Made by a program: the position numbers and the translations under genes. Shown here in pieces: positions 9,382 to 16,516 of a stretch of 63,845 bases of DNA. Source of the stretch: Planctomycetales bacterium (GTDB lineage: Bacteria > Planctomycetota > Phycisphaerae > Sedimentisphaerales > Anaerohalosphaeraceae); contig JAKEGM010000026.1 in assembly GCA_022615575.1 (NCBI GenBank), positions 1 through 63,845 on the forward strand, written 5' to 3'. The notes beneath the pieces are model-generated. The model ran no database searches, was not told where the DNA came from, and worked only from the letters and a program-made list of their open reading frames with translations. Positions within the stretch are counted from its first letter, which is position 1. Each line of letters begins with the position of its first letter.

Positions 9382-9486
9382 TCAATTTTTTTCCGTGAAT
9401 TCCCCCGAATCTTCGAGGACCCGAACCAGACCTTTTGTCTTCAACTCGTAAAGGGCGGAGGGATTGACGCTTTTTTCTGTATTCAT
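9382..9486 (-). CDS. candidate 34-residue micro-ORF between coaC and coaB
   Basis: An ATG at 9486 opens a 34-codon frame (begins MNTEKSVNPSALYELKTKGL) that stops 1 bp before the coaB ATG. GGAAG lies 7 bp upstream of the start, and the ATG overlaps the stop of the preceding micro-ORF as ATGA. The composition is protein-like, but I recognise no family. It could be a real small protein or only a translational relay into coaB. Confidence 0.3.
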   Translation of the reverse strand: MNTEKSVNPSALYELKTKGLVRVLEDSGEFTEKN

Positions 9487-9581
9487 TCAATATCTTCCAG
9501 GACGACTTTGCGCTGCTCCGTTGCTGCGCACTGTGGCCCCTGTGAGCTGTTTTTTGAATTACTACGTCCAATGTCGTCCAT
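9483..9581 (-). CDS. candidate 32-residue micro-ORF directly after coaC
   Basis: Starts at an ATG (9581) 12 bp after the coaC stop and ends in an ATGA overlap with the next micro-ORF. It has no clear ribosome site and would depend on coupling to coaC. The sequence is polar, begins MDDIGRSNSKNSS and matches nothing I know. Support is positional only. Confidence 0.22.
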   Translation of the reverse strand: MDDIGRSNSKNSSQGPQCAATEQRKVVLEDIE

Positions 9582-9593
9582 CAGGGGTGAAAA

Positions 9594-10160
9594 TTATTTA
9601 AAACTTTCAAGAATCGCATCAATGATTTGCGGCACTTCGGCCATGCGGCCGATGCCTTCGGTGCCGCAGGCCAGCCGGCCGGTTTCCGGGCCGACCGTTT
9701 TGAATTTCAACTGTTCCTGTAAAACAGTCAGGTTTCGCTGGACAACAGGATTGGCCCACATCTGGCTGTTCATCGCCGGGGCCAGCAGGACGGGCTTGTC
9801 CCAGCAGACGCACAGGGTCGTCGTCAGCAAATCGTCGCAGATGCCGCCGGCGACCTTGGCAATGAGATTGGCGGTAGCCGGGGCAGCAACCACAAGGTCG
9901 GCCCAGTCCGCTATCTGGACATGGCCGATCTTAAAGTCCTGGGGACCCTGCCACATGCTCGTATAGACCGGCTGACCCGTAACCGCTTCCAGCGTTATCG
10001 GGGCAATCAGCTTGCAGGCGTTTTCGGTCATAATAGTGCGCACGGCAGCCCCTGCCCCGGTCAGTTTACTGGCCAGGTCCGCCGCCTTATAAGCCGCGAT
10101 CCCGCCGCTGATACCCAGCAGAATCTTTCGTCCCTTAAGCTTGTTGGGCTGCTGCGCCAT
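9594..10160 (-). CDS. coaC: phosphopantothenoylcysteine decarboxylase (CoaC), flavoprotein
   Basis: CoaC decarboxylates 4'-phosphopantothenoylcysteine using FMN. The 188-residue flavoprotein has KILLGISGGIAAYKAADLAS at the N-terminus, the FMN-binding ADLVVAAPATANLIAKVAGG near 90-110, and the conserved APAMNSQMW followed by a G-x-LACG-x-E-G-x-GRM segment carrying the active-site Cys. The protein stops after the usual CoaC domain, where the fused CoaB normally begins. It lies 13 bp after rpoZ in a long minus-strand cluster. Confidence 0.94.
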   Translation of the reverse strand: MAQQPNKLKGRKILLGISGGIAAYKAADLASKLTGAGAAVRTIMTENACKLIAPITLEAVTGQPVYTSMWQGPQDFKIGHVQIADWADLVVAAPATANLIAKVAGGICDDLLTTTLCVCWDKPVLLAPAMNSQMWANPVVQRNLTVLQEQLKFKTVGPETGRLACGTEGIGRMAEVPQIIDAILESFK

Positions 10161-10173
10161 ACACTGTCAGACC

Positions 10174-10404
10174 TTAGAACGGAACGACCTTGGTTTTTTT
10201 CTCGTCGCCGGTCATATCGAGGACGATTTTGCCCTCTTTGATTTCCTGAACCACAATCTCCATCGAGGTCAATCCCTGGGTGTTCTCAATCAGAGGCCGG
10301 CCGCCTTCCATCAGTTCAATCATCCGCTTCTGAATCAGCGCCGACAGCTTGAACCGACCGCCAACCTTATTCATAATCTCCGTGTTTTTCAGTTCTTCAA
10401 TCAT
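10174..10404 (-). CDS. rpoZ: RNA polymerase omega subunit
   Basis: A 76-residue RpoZ that helps assemble and stabilise the beta' subunit. It shows the N-terminal pattern [20 protein letters not shown], equivalent to the RF-L-xxxxxKR core of omega, followed by [21 protein letters not shown], equivalent to the conserved K-x-x-xIAL-x-EI-xxGKI segment. The ATG at 10404 is chosen over upstream starts because AAAAGGA precedes it and the longer frame only reads through gmk. It overlaps the end of gmk by 8 bp. The gmk-rpoZ-coaBC order is common in bacteria and supports the call. Confidence 0.88.
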   Translation of the reverse strand: MIEELKNTEIMNKVGGRFKLSALIQKRMIELMEGGRPLIENTQGLTSMEIVVQEIKEGKIVLDMTGDEKKTKVVPF

Positions 10405-10996
10405 ACTTTTTCCTTTTACCGTCAATAATATCAATAACGTCCTGCACCGCCGACGCCAAATCGTCATTGACCACAAAATGGTCATAATGCTGCCGTGCAG
10501 CGGCGATTTCTTTTTCGGCGGCCTGAAGCCGCCGTTTTCTGCTTTGTTCATCTTCGCCGCGTCCGCGCCCGTCCATGCGCTTCTGCAGGTCTTCCCGCTG
10601 CGGCGGCAGAATAAAAATTAATTCCGCCTGCGGGCACCGCTGTTTGACCTGCAGCCCCCCCTGCACGTCGATCTCGAGAATCACAATGCGCCCGGCGGAA
10701 ATCGCCTCATCCACCGGCGGCCGGGGCGTTCCGTAATAATTGCCGAACACATCGGCGTACTCAAGAAACTCGCCCCGCCCCGCGCGGGCCTCAAATTCGT
10801 CCCGGCTGATAAACCGGTAATCCCGGCCGTTCACTTCCGCCGCGCCGGGGTTTCGCGTCGTGACCGAAACGCTCAAAAACGCATCCCGCTTTTCGACCAC
10901 CTGCCGGCAGATGGTACTCTTGCCGACGCCGGAAGGTCCGCTGATAACGACGAGTTTTCCGTTTTTCTCCGGGTTGCCTGTCATCGTTTTATTCAA
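10397..10996 (-). CDS. gmk: guanylate kinase
   Basis: Converts GMP and ATP to GDP and ADP. The 199-residue product carries the P-loop [10 protein letters not shown] near 19-28, the [22 protein letters not shown]-binding segment, [16 protein letters not shown] and the EIDVQGG motif, all standard for Gmk. The C-terminus [10 protein letters not shown] overlaps the rpoZ start. It lies between yicC and rpoZ, a widespread arrangement. Confidence 0.96.
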   Translation of the reverse strand: MNKTMTGNPEKNGKLVVISGPSGVGKSTICRQVVEKRDAFLSVSVTTRNPGAAEVNGRDYRFISRDEFEARAGRGEFLEYADVFGNYYGTPRPPVDEAISAGRIVILEIDVQGGLQVKQRCPQAELIFILPPQREDLQKRMDGRGRGEDEQSRKRRLQAAEKEIAAARQHYDHFVVNDDLASAVQDVIDIIDGKRKKYD

Positions 10997-11071
10997 TTTC
11001 TAAAAACGCTCCCAGCCAAAGGCCGAAACCTTTATTGGGATTGTTAATCGCTGGTTTTCGATTTTACCTGT

Positions 11072-11956
11072 CTATTCCACATTCTGCACCTGTTCTTTGA
11101 TACGGTCAATCGCGCATTTAATGTCGATGACGGACTGACTGATCGCCGTATCGGCGCTTTTGCTGGCGATGGTATTGGCTTCCCGCAGCATCTCCTGCGT
11201 GATAAAATCCAGCCGCCGCCCTACAGGTCCGCCGGCCTGACAGCACTCGCGAAACTGCTTCAGATGCGCGGCCAGCCGCAAGCATTCTTCGGCAATGTCG
11301 CTGCGCTCGGCAAAGATGGCGACTTCCCGCGCCAGCAGATTTTCATCAATCTTCAACTGGGCCTTCGCCAGCAGCTGGTCGATCCGGTCTTTAAGCCGGT
11401 CATGATACTCTCGAACCACCGCCTCGACCCGGCTGCGAATCGTCAACAGGCCGGCGGCGATTCGGTCCAGGTTTCCCAGCAGGTCGTCGGCCAGCGACCG
11501 TCCTTCCTCGCGGCGGGACTGCTGGAGTCCCGCAAGCGATTCCTTCGTCAGCGACAGGATTACCTGCCGCATTTTTTCGATATGCGCCTCATCGGGAATC
11601 GCCGGCTGTACAATCCCCGGCAGCGACAGCATCGACGCCAGGTCGATTCGGCTGTGGCTGTCGTCGTCTCCCAGCAGGTCTTTAAGCCGCTTGACATACG
11701 TTTTCAGGGTGTTTTCGTCAATATCAAACAGTGCCTGCCCGGAGATATTCTTCATCCGCAGCGAGTAGCTGACTGTCCCCCGCCCAATCGCGTCGCGGTG
11801 CAGCCGTTCGATCTCGCCCTCCAGAAAAGCCGCGATGTCCGGCAGCCGCAGCTGGGCCTTGAAGTAGCGATTGTTGACGGACCGAACCTCAACGGTATAA
11901 ACCACGCCTTCGACTTCGGCACACGCCTGACCAAACCCTGTCATACTGCAAATCAT
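11072..11956 (-). CDS. yicC: YicC-family endoribonuclease
   Basis: A 294-residue member of the YicC/YloC family, known as an RNA-degradation factor with endoribonuclease activity in E. coli. It has the N-terminal MTGFGQA signature with VEVRSVNNRYF, the middle coiled region, and the C-terminal DUF1732 pattern GPVGRRLDFITQEMLREANTIASKS that defines the family. It sits immediately after secG (18 bp) and before gmk; yicC-gmk linkage is conserved widely. Confidence 0.93.
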   Translation of the reverse strand: MICSMTGFGQACAEVEGVVYTVEVRSVNNRYFKAQLRLPDIAAFLEGEIERLHRDAIGRGTVSYSLRMKNISGQALFDIDENTLKTYVKRLKDLLGDDDSHSRIDLASMLSLPGIVQPAIPDEAHIEKMRQVILSLTKESLAGLQQSRREEGRSLADDLLGNLDRIAAGLLTIRSRVEAVVREYHDRLKDRIDQLLAKAQLKIDENLLAREVAIFAERSDIAEECLRLAAHLKQFRECCQAGGPVGRRLDFITQEMLREANTIASKSADTAISQSVIDIKCAIDRIKEQVQNVE

Positions 11957-11974
11957 GCGGGGACTCCCGAAAGA

Positions 11975-12439
11975 TTAATTCGATGGTTCGCCGGCCGGCT
12001 GGGCAGCAGGTTCAGCAGCTGGTTCAGTCGCATTTTCGGCCGGCTGGACGGGCTGATCCGCCGGTTGAGCAGCGGGTGCTTCGGCCGCGGGCGCTTCAGC
12101 AGCCGGTGCCGCGTCTGGAGACGGTGCGCTTTCAGGCGCCGGGGCGGCTGCGGGCGGCAAGGGAGCGTCCAGACCCGAAGAGCCGGAAGGACGCATAACT
12201 TTGCCCATCAGCACTGCCAATACCAGAAACAGGGCCACCAGGCAAATCGTCACCCACGTCAGAAAATCGCCGGTTTTTGTGCCCAGCAAACTGCCGGCCC
12301 CGCCGCCGCCAAACGCGGCGCTAATGCCGCCGCCGCGGCCTTTCTGCAGCAGCACGATCAAAATCAACGCCACACAAATAAAGACAAACACCCCCACGAC
12401 TAAATTTCCCATGAACGAAAGTGCAAGCAGATGGCTCAT
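11975..12439 (-). CDS. secG: protein translocase subunit SecG with long Ala/Pro/Glu tail
   Basis: SecG assists SecYEG-mediated export across the inner membrane. The first 80 residues are classical: one transmembrane helix at about 10-30, the conserved LLQKGRGGGISAAFGGG loop, and a second helix at about 58-78. Unlike the usual 75-110-residue SecG, this one runs on for about 70 residues of low-complexity sequence rich in Ala, Pro and Glu. In the known topology the C-terminus faces the periplasm, so the tail would project there. It lies in a cluster between tpiA and yicC. Confidence 0.92.
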   Translation of the reverse strand: MSHLLALSFMGNLVVGVFVFICVALILIVLLQKGRGGGISAAFGGGGAGSLLGTKTGDFLTWVTICLVALFLVLAVLMGKVMRPSGSSGLDAPLPPAAAPAPESAPSPDAAPAAEAPAAEAPAAQPADQPVQPAENATEPAAEPAAQPAGEPSN

Positions 12440-12481
12440 ATTATTTCCTTAATCAATCGTTTTTATTCTCTGTTCGACCTT

Positions 12482-13237
12482 TTATGCAATGGCTTTGACC
12501 ATCGCGGCAAAATCCTCAACTTTCAAGCTGGCCCCGCCGACCAGCAGACCGTCCACATCGGGCTGACTCATCAGTTCGGCAGTATTCGACGGCTTGGCTG
12601 AGCCGCCGTACTGTATCCGCAGTGCCCGGGCGATGTCCTTCCCGTACAACTTTTCCAGCAGGCTTCGAATCATCGCATGGACTTCCTGTGCCTGTGCGGG
12701 TGTGGCGGTCCGGCCGGTTCCAATGGCCCAGACCGGTTCATACGCAATGGTCACGGCCTGAACGCGCTCGGGACACAATCCGTCCAAACCCTTCTTGACC
12801 TGGTCTGCAACCACCTGCGTTGTTTTACCGGCTTCGCGATCCTCAAGCAATTCGCCCACGCAGAAAATCGGCAGGAGGCCGCCCGCAATGGCCGCGGCGA
12901 TCTTTTTATTAATCAGGGCATCCGTTTCGCCAAGAACATGCCGGCGTTCGGAATGACCGATGATGGCATAGCTGCAGCAGCAATCCTTGAGCATTTCGAC
13001 GCTCACTTCGCCGGTAAAAGCTCCGTTGCCTTCAAAATATACATCCTGGGCGCCCAGGGCGATGTTCGACGCACTGAGAGCCGCCGCCACCGACTGCAAA
13101 TACAAAAACGGCGGGCAGACCGCAACGTCAATGGTCTCCACGCCGGCCAGCTGGCGGGCCAGGCCTGCGGCCAGTGCGACCGCACTGGCGCTGTTGGTGT
13201 TCATCTTCCAGTTGCCAGCAATAAAAGGTTTTCTCAT
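12482..13237 (-). CDS. tpiA: triosephosphate isomerase
   Basis: Interconverts dihydroxyacetone phosphate and glyceraldehyde 3-phosphate in glycolysis. The 251-residue length is normal. Catalytic residues are visible: Lys in AGNWKMNT, His in IIGHSERR, and Glu in AYEPVWAIGTG. The phosphate-binding loop YGGSAKP and GLLVGGASL lie near the C-terminus. It is followed by secG after 42 bp, an arrangement found in many bacteria. Confidence 0.97.
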   Translation of the reverse strand: MRKPFIAGNWKMNTNSASAVALAAGLARQLAGVETIDVAVCPPFLYLQSVAAALSASNIALGAQDVYFEGNGAFTGEVSVEMLKDCCCSYAIIGHSERRHVLGETDALINKKIAAAIAGGLLPIFCVGELLEDREAGKTTQVVADQVKKGLDGLCPERVQAVTIAYEPVWAIGTGRTATPAQAQEVHAMIRSLLEKLYGKDIARALRIQYGGSAKPSNTAELMSQPDVDGLLVGGASLKVEDFAAMVKAIA

Positions 13238-13272
13238 TTCTGTCTCCTGTTTGTCATACCGGTTTCACAGGT

Positions 13273-14355
13273 TTATAAAATCGTAACGCTACGGGGAAAA
13301 CTGCCCAGAACGGAAAGCTGAAGGCAGTGCTCTTTGGCTTCCGCAAGCGCCTTTTTAACGTGACCGTCTTCCTTGTGGCCCAGAAAATCGACAAAGAAAT
13401 AATATTCCCACTCGCGTTTTTTGTTCGGCCGCGACCCGATATTGGTCATATTGATGTCGTATTCCTTAAATATACTCAGAACATCTACCAGGGCGCCTGT
13501 TTTATGTGCCGTACTGAACAGAATAATCGTCTTATCGTCGCCGCTGGGTTCCGCGTCTTTTTTGCTGATGACCAGAAAACGCGTAATATTGTTCGAAATA
13601 TCCTCAATATCCTGGCAGAGAATCTTAAGCCCGTAGATTTCGGCGGCAATCGCGGAGGCAATGGCCGCTGAACCGGGTTCCTGCGACGCTAACTGGGCTG
13701 CCCTGGAAGAGGAGGCCATCGGAACCGTTTCGGCGTCTTTGAAGGTGGCCGCCAGCCAGTTGCGGCACTGGGCAAAAACTTCCGGCTGCGAATAAATCCG
13801 CATAATCTCGCTCATCGAGCAATTGGCCAGCAGGTTATGATGAATCGCCATATTGGCCTCGGCACAGACCATTACATCCGTTTCGATGAATGCATCAAGC
13901 GATTCCCGCACGCCGCCGCCGGCGCTGTTTTCAATCGGCACAATGCCGAAATCGCTGCGGCCTTTGCTGACTTCCTCGAAGATGCCCCGGATATCTGCCA
14001 GTGCTTCATAGTCCACGCTTTGCCCGAACTTGAGAATGGCGGCATTATGCGAAAAACTGCCGCGCGGCCCCAAGTAGCCGATTCGCAGCGGGCGTTCCAG
14101 AAAAAACGAGCCGCTCATCAGTTCCCGCCAGATTGCCTGCAGGGTCTTGTCAGGCAGAGGCCCCCGGTTGAGTTCGGCAATCCGGTCCAGCACCGCTTTT
14201 TCCCGATGCGGCACATAAACCGGGCTTGCCGTCGCCTGCTTGAGCTGGCCGACCTCGACCACGATTTGCGCACGCTCATTGATCAGCTCCACGAGCTTTT
14301 CATCAATGACATCAATTTTTTTACGCAGTTCTTCCAGCGACATCGTCGTTTTCAA
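13273..14355 (-). CDS. pheA: bifunctional chorismate mutase/prephenate dehydratase
   Basis: Two steps to phenylpyruvate in phenylalanine synthesis. Residues 1-90 form the AroQ-type chorismate mutase helix bundle (LEELRKKIDVIDEKLVELIN). Residues 95-275 are prephenate dehydratase, with GYLGPRGSFSHNAA, IENSAGGGVRESLD and the NNITRFLVI motif containing the catalytic Thr. Residues 280-360 are an ACT domain (ALVDVLSIFKEYDINMTNIGSRP), the usual site of feedback control by phenylalanine. The promoter at 14417-14445 serves this gene and perhaps the whole cluster down to coaB. Confidence 0.96.
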   Translation of the reverse strand: MKTTMSLEELRKKIDVIDEKLVELINERAQIVVEVGQLKQATASPVYVPHREKAVLDRIAELNRGPLPDKTLQAIWRELMSGSFFLERPLRIGYLGPRGSFSHNAAILKFGQSVDYEALADIRGIFEEVSKGRSDFGIVPIENSAGGGVRESLDAFIETDVMVCAEANMAIHHNLLANCSMSEIMRIYSQPEVFAQCRNWLAATFKDAETVPMASSSRAAQLASQEPGSAAIASAIAAEIYGLKILCQDIEDISNNITRFLVISKKDAEPSGDDKTIILFSTAHKTGALVDVLSIFKEYDINMTNIGSRPNKKREWEYYFFVDFLGHKEDGHVKKALAEAKEHCLQLSVLGSFPRSVTIL

Positions 14356-14416
14356 ATCGGTTATCTGTCTGGTGCGGCGTTATGATAGAGAATCTCCACC
14401 TTTAACAGAAGGGGTC

Positions 14417-14445
14417 TTTGTACCAAAATCCCCCTGTTTCGTCAA
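14417..14445 (-). promoter_or_regulatory. pheA promoter
   Basis: On the minus strand TTGACG (14445-14440) and TACAAA (14422-14417) are separated by 17 bp. It gives a leader of about 55 nt. An 8-bp inverted repeat, ACAGAAGG at 14405-14412 and CCTTCTGT at 14474-14481, brackets the promoter. Confidence 0.55.
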
Positions 14446-14516
14446 CCAAAATATAAGTGATTTACCCCAAAAACCTTCTGTCCGCCGCAACGGGGATATC
14501 ATGGGTGTATAGAGGG

Positions 14517-14545
14517 TTGTTTTTGCTGACAAAAACCGCTATATT
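14517..14545 (+). promoter_or_regulatory. ogt promoter, probably giving a leaderless mRNA
   Basis: TTGTTT at 14517-14522 and TATATT at 14540-14545, spaced 17 bp. Only 7 bp separate the -10 box from the ATG at 14553, so transcription should begin at or just before the start codon. There is no ribosome site before this ATG. Confidence 0.5.
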
Positions 14546-14552
14546 TTGTGGT

Positions 14553-15074
14553 ATGGAACCGCAAAAACAGTATCAATACAGCGTATTCAAGACCCAGTGG
14601 GGATGGTTTGGCCTTCTGGGGTGCGAAAACGGGCTTGTTCGCACCTGCCTGCCGGTAGCTTTTCAGGAGGCCGTCCAACAGCGATTGCTGTCTGGGATTG
14701 AAGGCGCTGTGCCGGCCAAAAAGGCCTACCGCCCGATTGAAAAAGATATAACTGCTTATTATAAAGGCCGTTATGTTGATTTCGGAACAGTCCCCGTCTG
14801 CCTTGACGGCCTGACGGAGTTTCAGAGGAATATTTTAACGATTCTTCGTATCGTAACATACGGAAAAACAATCGGTTACGGTGATTTAGCCCAGCAGTCA
14901 AACTGTCCCAGAGGCGCACGGGCAATCGGAACGGTCATGGCCATCAATCCCCTGCCGCTGATTATCCCCTGCCATCGGGTCATCAAACAGGACGGTTCAC
15001 TGGGCTATTTCAGCGCCGCCGGCGGCGTCGATACCAAACAACGGATGCTCGACCTGGAAAAACAGGCCAAATAA
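14553..15074 (+). CDS. ogt: methylated-DNA-[protein]-cysteine S-methyltransferase
   Basis: Repairs O6-alkylguanine by moving the alkyl group to its own Cys. The 173-residue product has the HTH segment PRGARAIGTVMAINPLPLI and the acceptor motif IIPCHRVIKQDGSLGYFSAAGG, with the reactive Cys in PCHRV. TVPVCLDGLTEFQRNILTIL matches the conserved start of the catalytic domain. I start at the ATG 14553 because the promoter at 14517-14545 ends 7 bp before it. An in-frame TTG at 14523 has a GAGGG upstream but lies inside the promoter spacer. Confidence 0.93.
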   Translation: MEPQKQYQYSVFKTQWGWFGLLGCENGLVRTCLPVAFQEAVQQRLLSGIEGAVPAKKAYRPIEKDITAYYKGRYVDFGTVPVCLDGLTEFQRNILTILRIVTYGKTIGYGDLAQQSNCPRGARAIGTVMAINPLPLIIPCHRVIKQDGSLGYFSAAGGVDTKQRMLDLEKQAK

Positions 15075-15104
15075 TTTAAGGGTCAGGACGACACTGGAGA
15101 AGTG

Positions 15105-16469
15105 ATGGCAACGGTGGAAAGCTATTTGAATCTCATCAACGGGTATTTATGGGGCTGGCCGATGCTCGTGCTGCTCTTAGGCACGCATCTGTTTTTGACG
15201 ATCCGGCTGAGGTTCATTCAGCGGCATATCGGGCTGGCCATCAAGCTGTCGGTTACCAAGGAAAAAAACGCCGCCGGCGATGTCAGCCCGTTCGGCGCGC
15301 TGTCAACGGCCCTGGCGGCAACGATCGGCACGGGCAATATCGTCGGCGTGGCGACCGCTATCGCATTGGGCGGACCCGGCGCGGTGTTGTGGATGTGGCT
15401 GACGGGCGTGTTCGGAATCGCGACCAAATACGCCGAAGCCCTGCTGGCGGTCAAGTATCGGGTCAAAACGTCCAGCGGCACCATGCTCGGCGGGCCGATG
15501 TACGCCCTCGAAAGGGGCCTGAACGCAAAATGGCTCGGCGTGGTGTTTTGTATCTTTACAACCATCGCGGCCTTCGGCATCGGCAATACGGTGCAGGCCA
15601 ATTCGATTGCCTCGCTTGTCAAGGAAACCTTAAACGTGCCGGTCTGGGTTTCGGGCGTCATTTTGACGGCGCTGACAGCCATGGTGATTCTCGGCGGAAT
15701 CAAATCCATTGCCCTGGCGTGCGAAGTTTTGGTCCCGTTTATGGCGATATTTTATATTGTCGGCTACATGGTCATCCTGGCGTTCAATTTTCATTTTATC
15801 GTGCCGGCAATCGTTCTGATTTCCAAATCGGCCTTCAGCGCGCGCGCCGCCGGAGGCGGATTTATCGGCGCAACCGTCATGATGGCCGTGCGGTACGGCG
15901 TCGCCCGTGGGCTTTTTTCAAACGAGTCGGGCTTAGGCTCGGCGCCGATTGTCGCGGCCGCGGCACAGACAAAAAATCCGGTCCGTCAGGCGCTGATCTC
16001 CGCGACCGGTACCTTTTGGGATACGGTTGTTATTTGCGCGATGACGGGACTGGTGCTGGTAACCAGCGTCTTAAAACATCCCGCCGGCTTCGAGGGACTC
16101 AACGGCGCCTCGCTGACCAAAATGGCGTTTTCGGCGATTCCGGTTGTCGGGCCGGTAGTGCTGATGGTCGGGTTGTTTACCTTCGTGTTTTCGACAATCC
16201 TCGGCTGGTCGTACTACGGCGAAAAAGCGGTGGAGTATCTGCTGGGCAAAAAATCAATCCTGCCGTATCGAATCGCCTGGGTGGCGGCGGTTTATGTCGG
16301 CTCGGTTCAGACGCTGTCGCTGGTCTGGGGATTTGCCGACGCCGTAAACGCCCTGATGGCGATTCCCAATCTCGCCGCGGTTTTGCTTTTGAGTCCTGTG
16401 ATTGTCAGGGAAACCCGCACATATCTCTGGAGCGGCCATATTGACCGGGCGGACGAAACGGCCTGTTAA
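15105..16469 (+). CDS. sodium:alanine/glycine symporter, AGCS family
   Basis: Inner-membrane carrier importing alanine or glycine with Na+. The 454-residue product has about ten to eleven hydrophobic helices and the AGCS signature GTGNIVGVATAIALGGPGAV near residues 70-90, with MWLTGVFGIATKYAE and GVARGLFSNESGLGSAPI later. The ATG at 15105 is preferred to the GTG at 15102 because GGAGA at 15096-15100 is better placed for it. It follows ogt by 30 bp and may share its transcript. An alanine dehydrogenase lies 5 kb downstream, consistent with alanine use. Confidence 0.93.
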   Translation: MATVESYLNLINGYLWGWPMLVLLLGTHLFLTIRLRFIQRHIGLAIKLSVTKEKNAAGDVSPFGALSTALAATIGTGNIVGVATAIALGGPGAVLWMWLTGVFGIATKYAEALLAVKYRVKTSSGTMLGGPMYALERGLNAKWLGVVFCIFTTIAAFGIGNTVQANSIASLVKETLNVPVWVSGVILTALTAMVILGGIKSIALACEVLVPFMAIFYIVGYMVILAFNFHFIVPAIVLISKSAFSARAAGGGFIGATVMMAVRYGVARGLFSNESGLGSAPIVAAAAQTKNPVRQALISATGTFWDTVVICAMTGLVLVTSVLKHPAGFEGLNGASLTKMAFSAIPVVGPVVLMVGLFTFVFSTILGWSYYGEKAVEYLLGKKSILPYRIAWVAAVYVGSVQTLSLVWGFADAVNALMAIPNLAAVLLLSPVIVRETRTYLWSGHIDRADETAC

Positions 16470-16516
16470 CAACCCCAAAACGGCACGATTACGGGCGGCC
16501 CCACGGCCCTCCGGCA

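Noticed and set aside
9377-9571. 64-residue minus-strand frame between coaC and coaB
   Set aside because: Its TTG start has no ribosome site and its Arg/Ser-rich composition is unlike real small proteins. The ATG-started micro-ORFs in the other frames are better placed.
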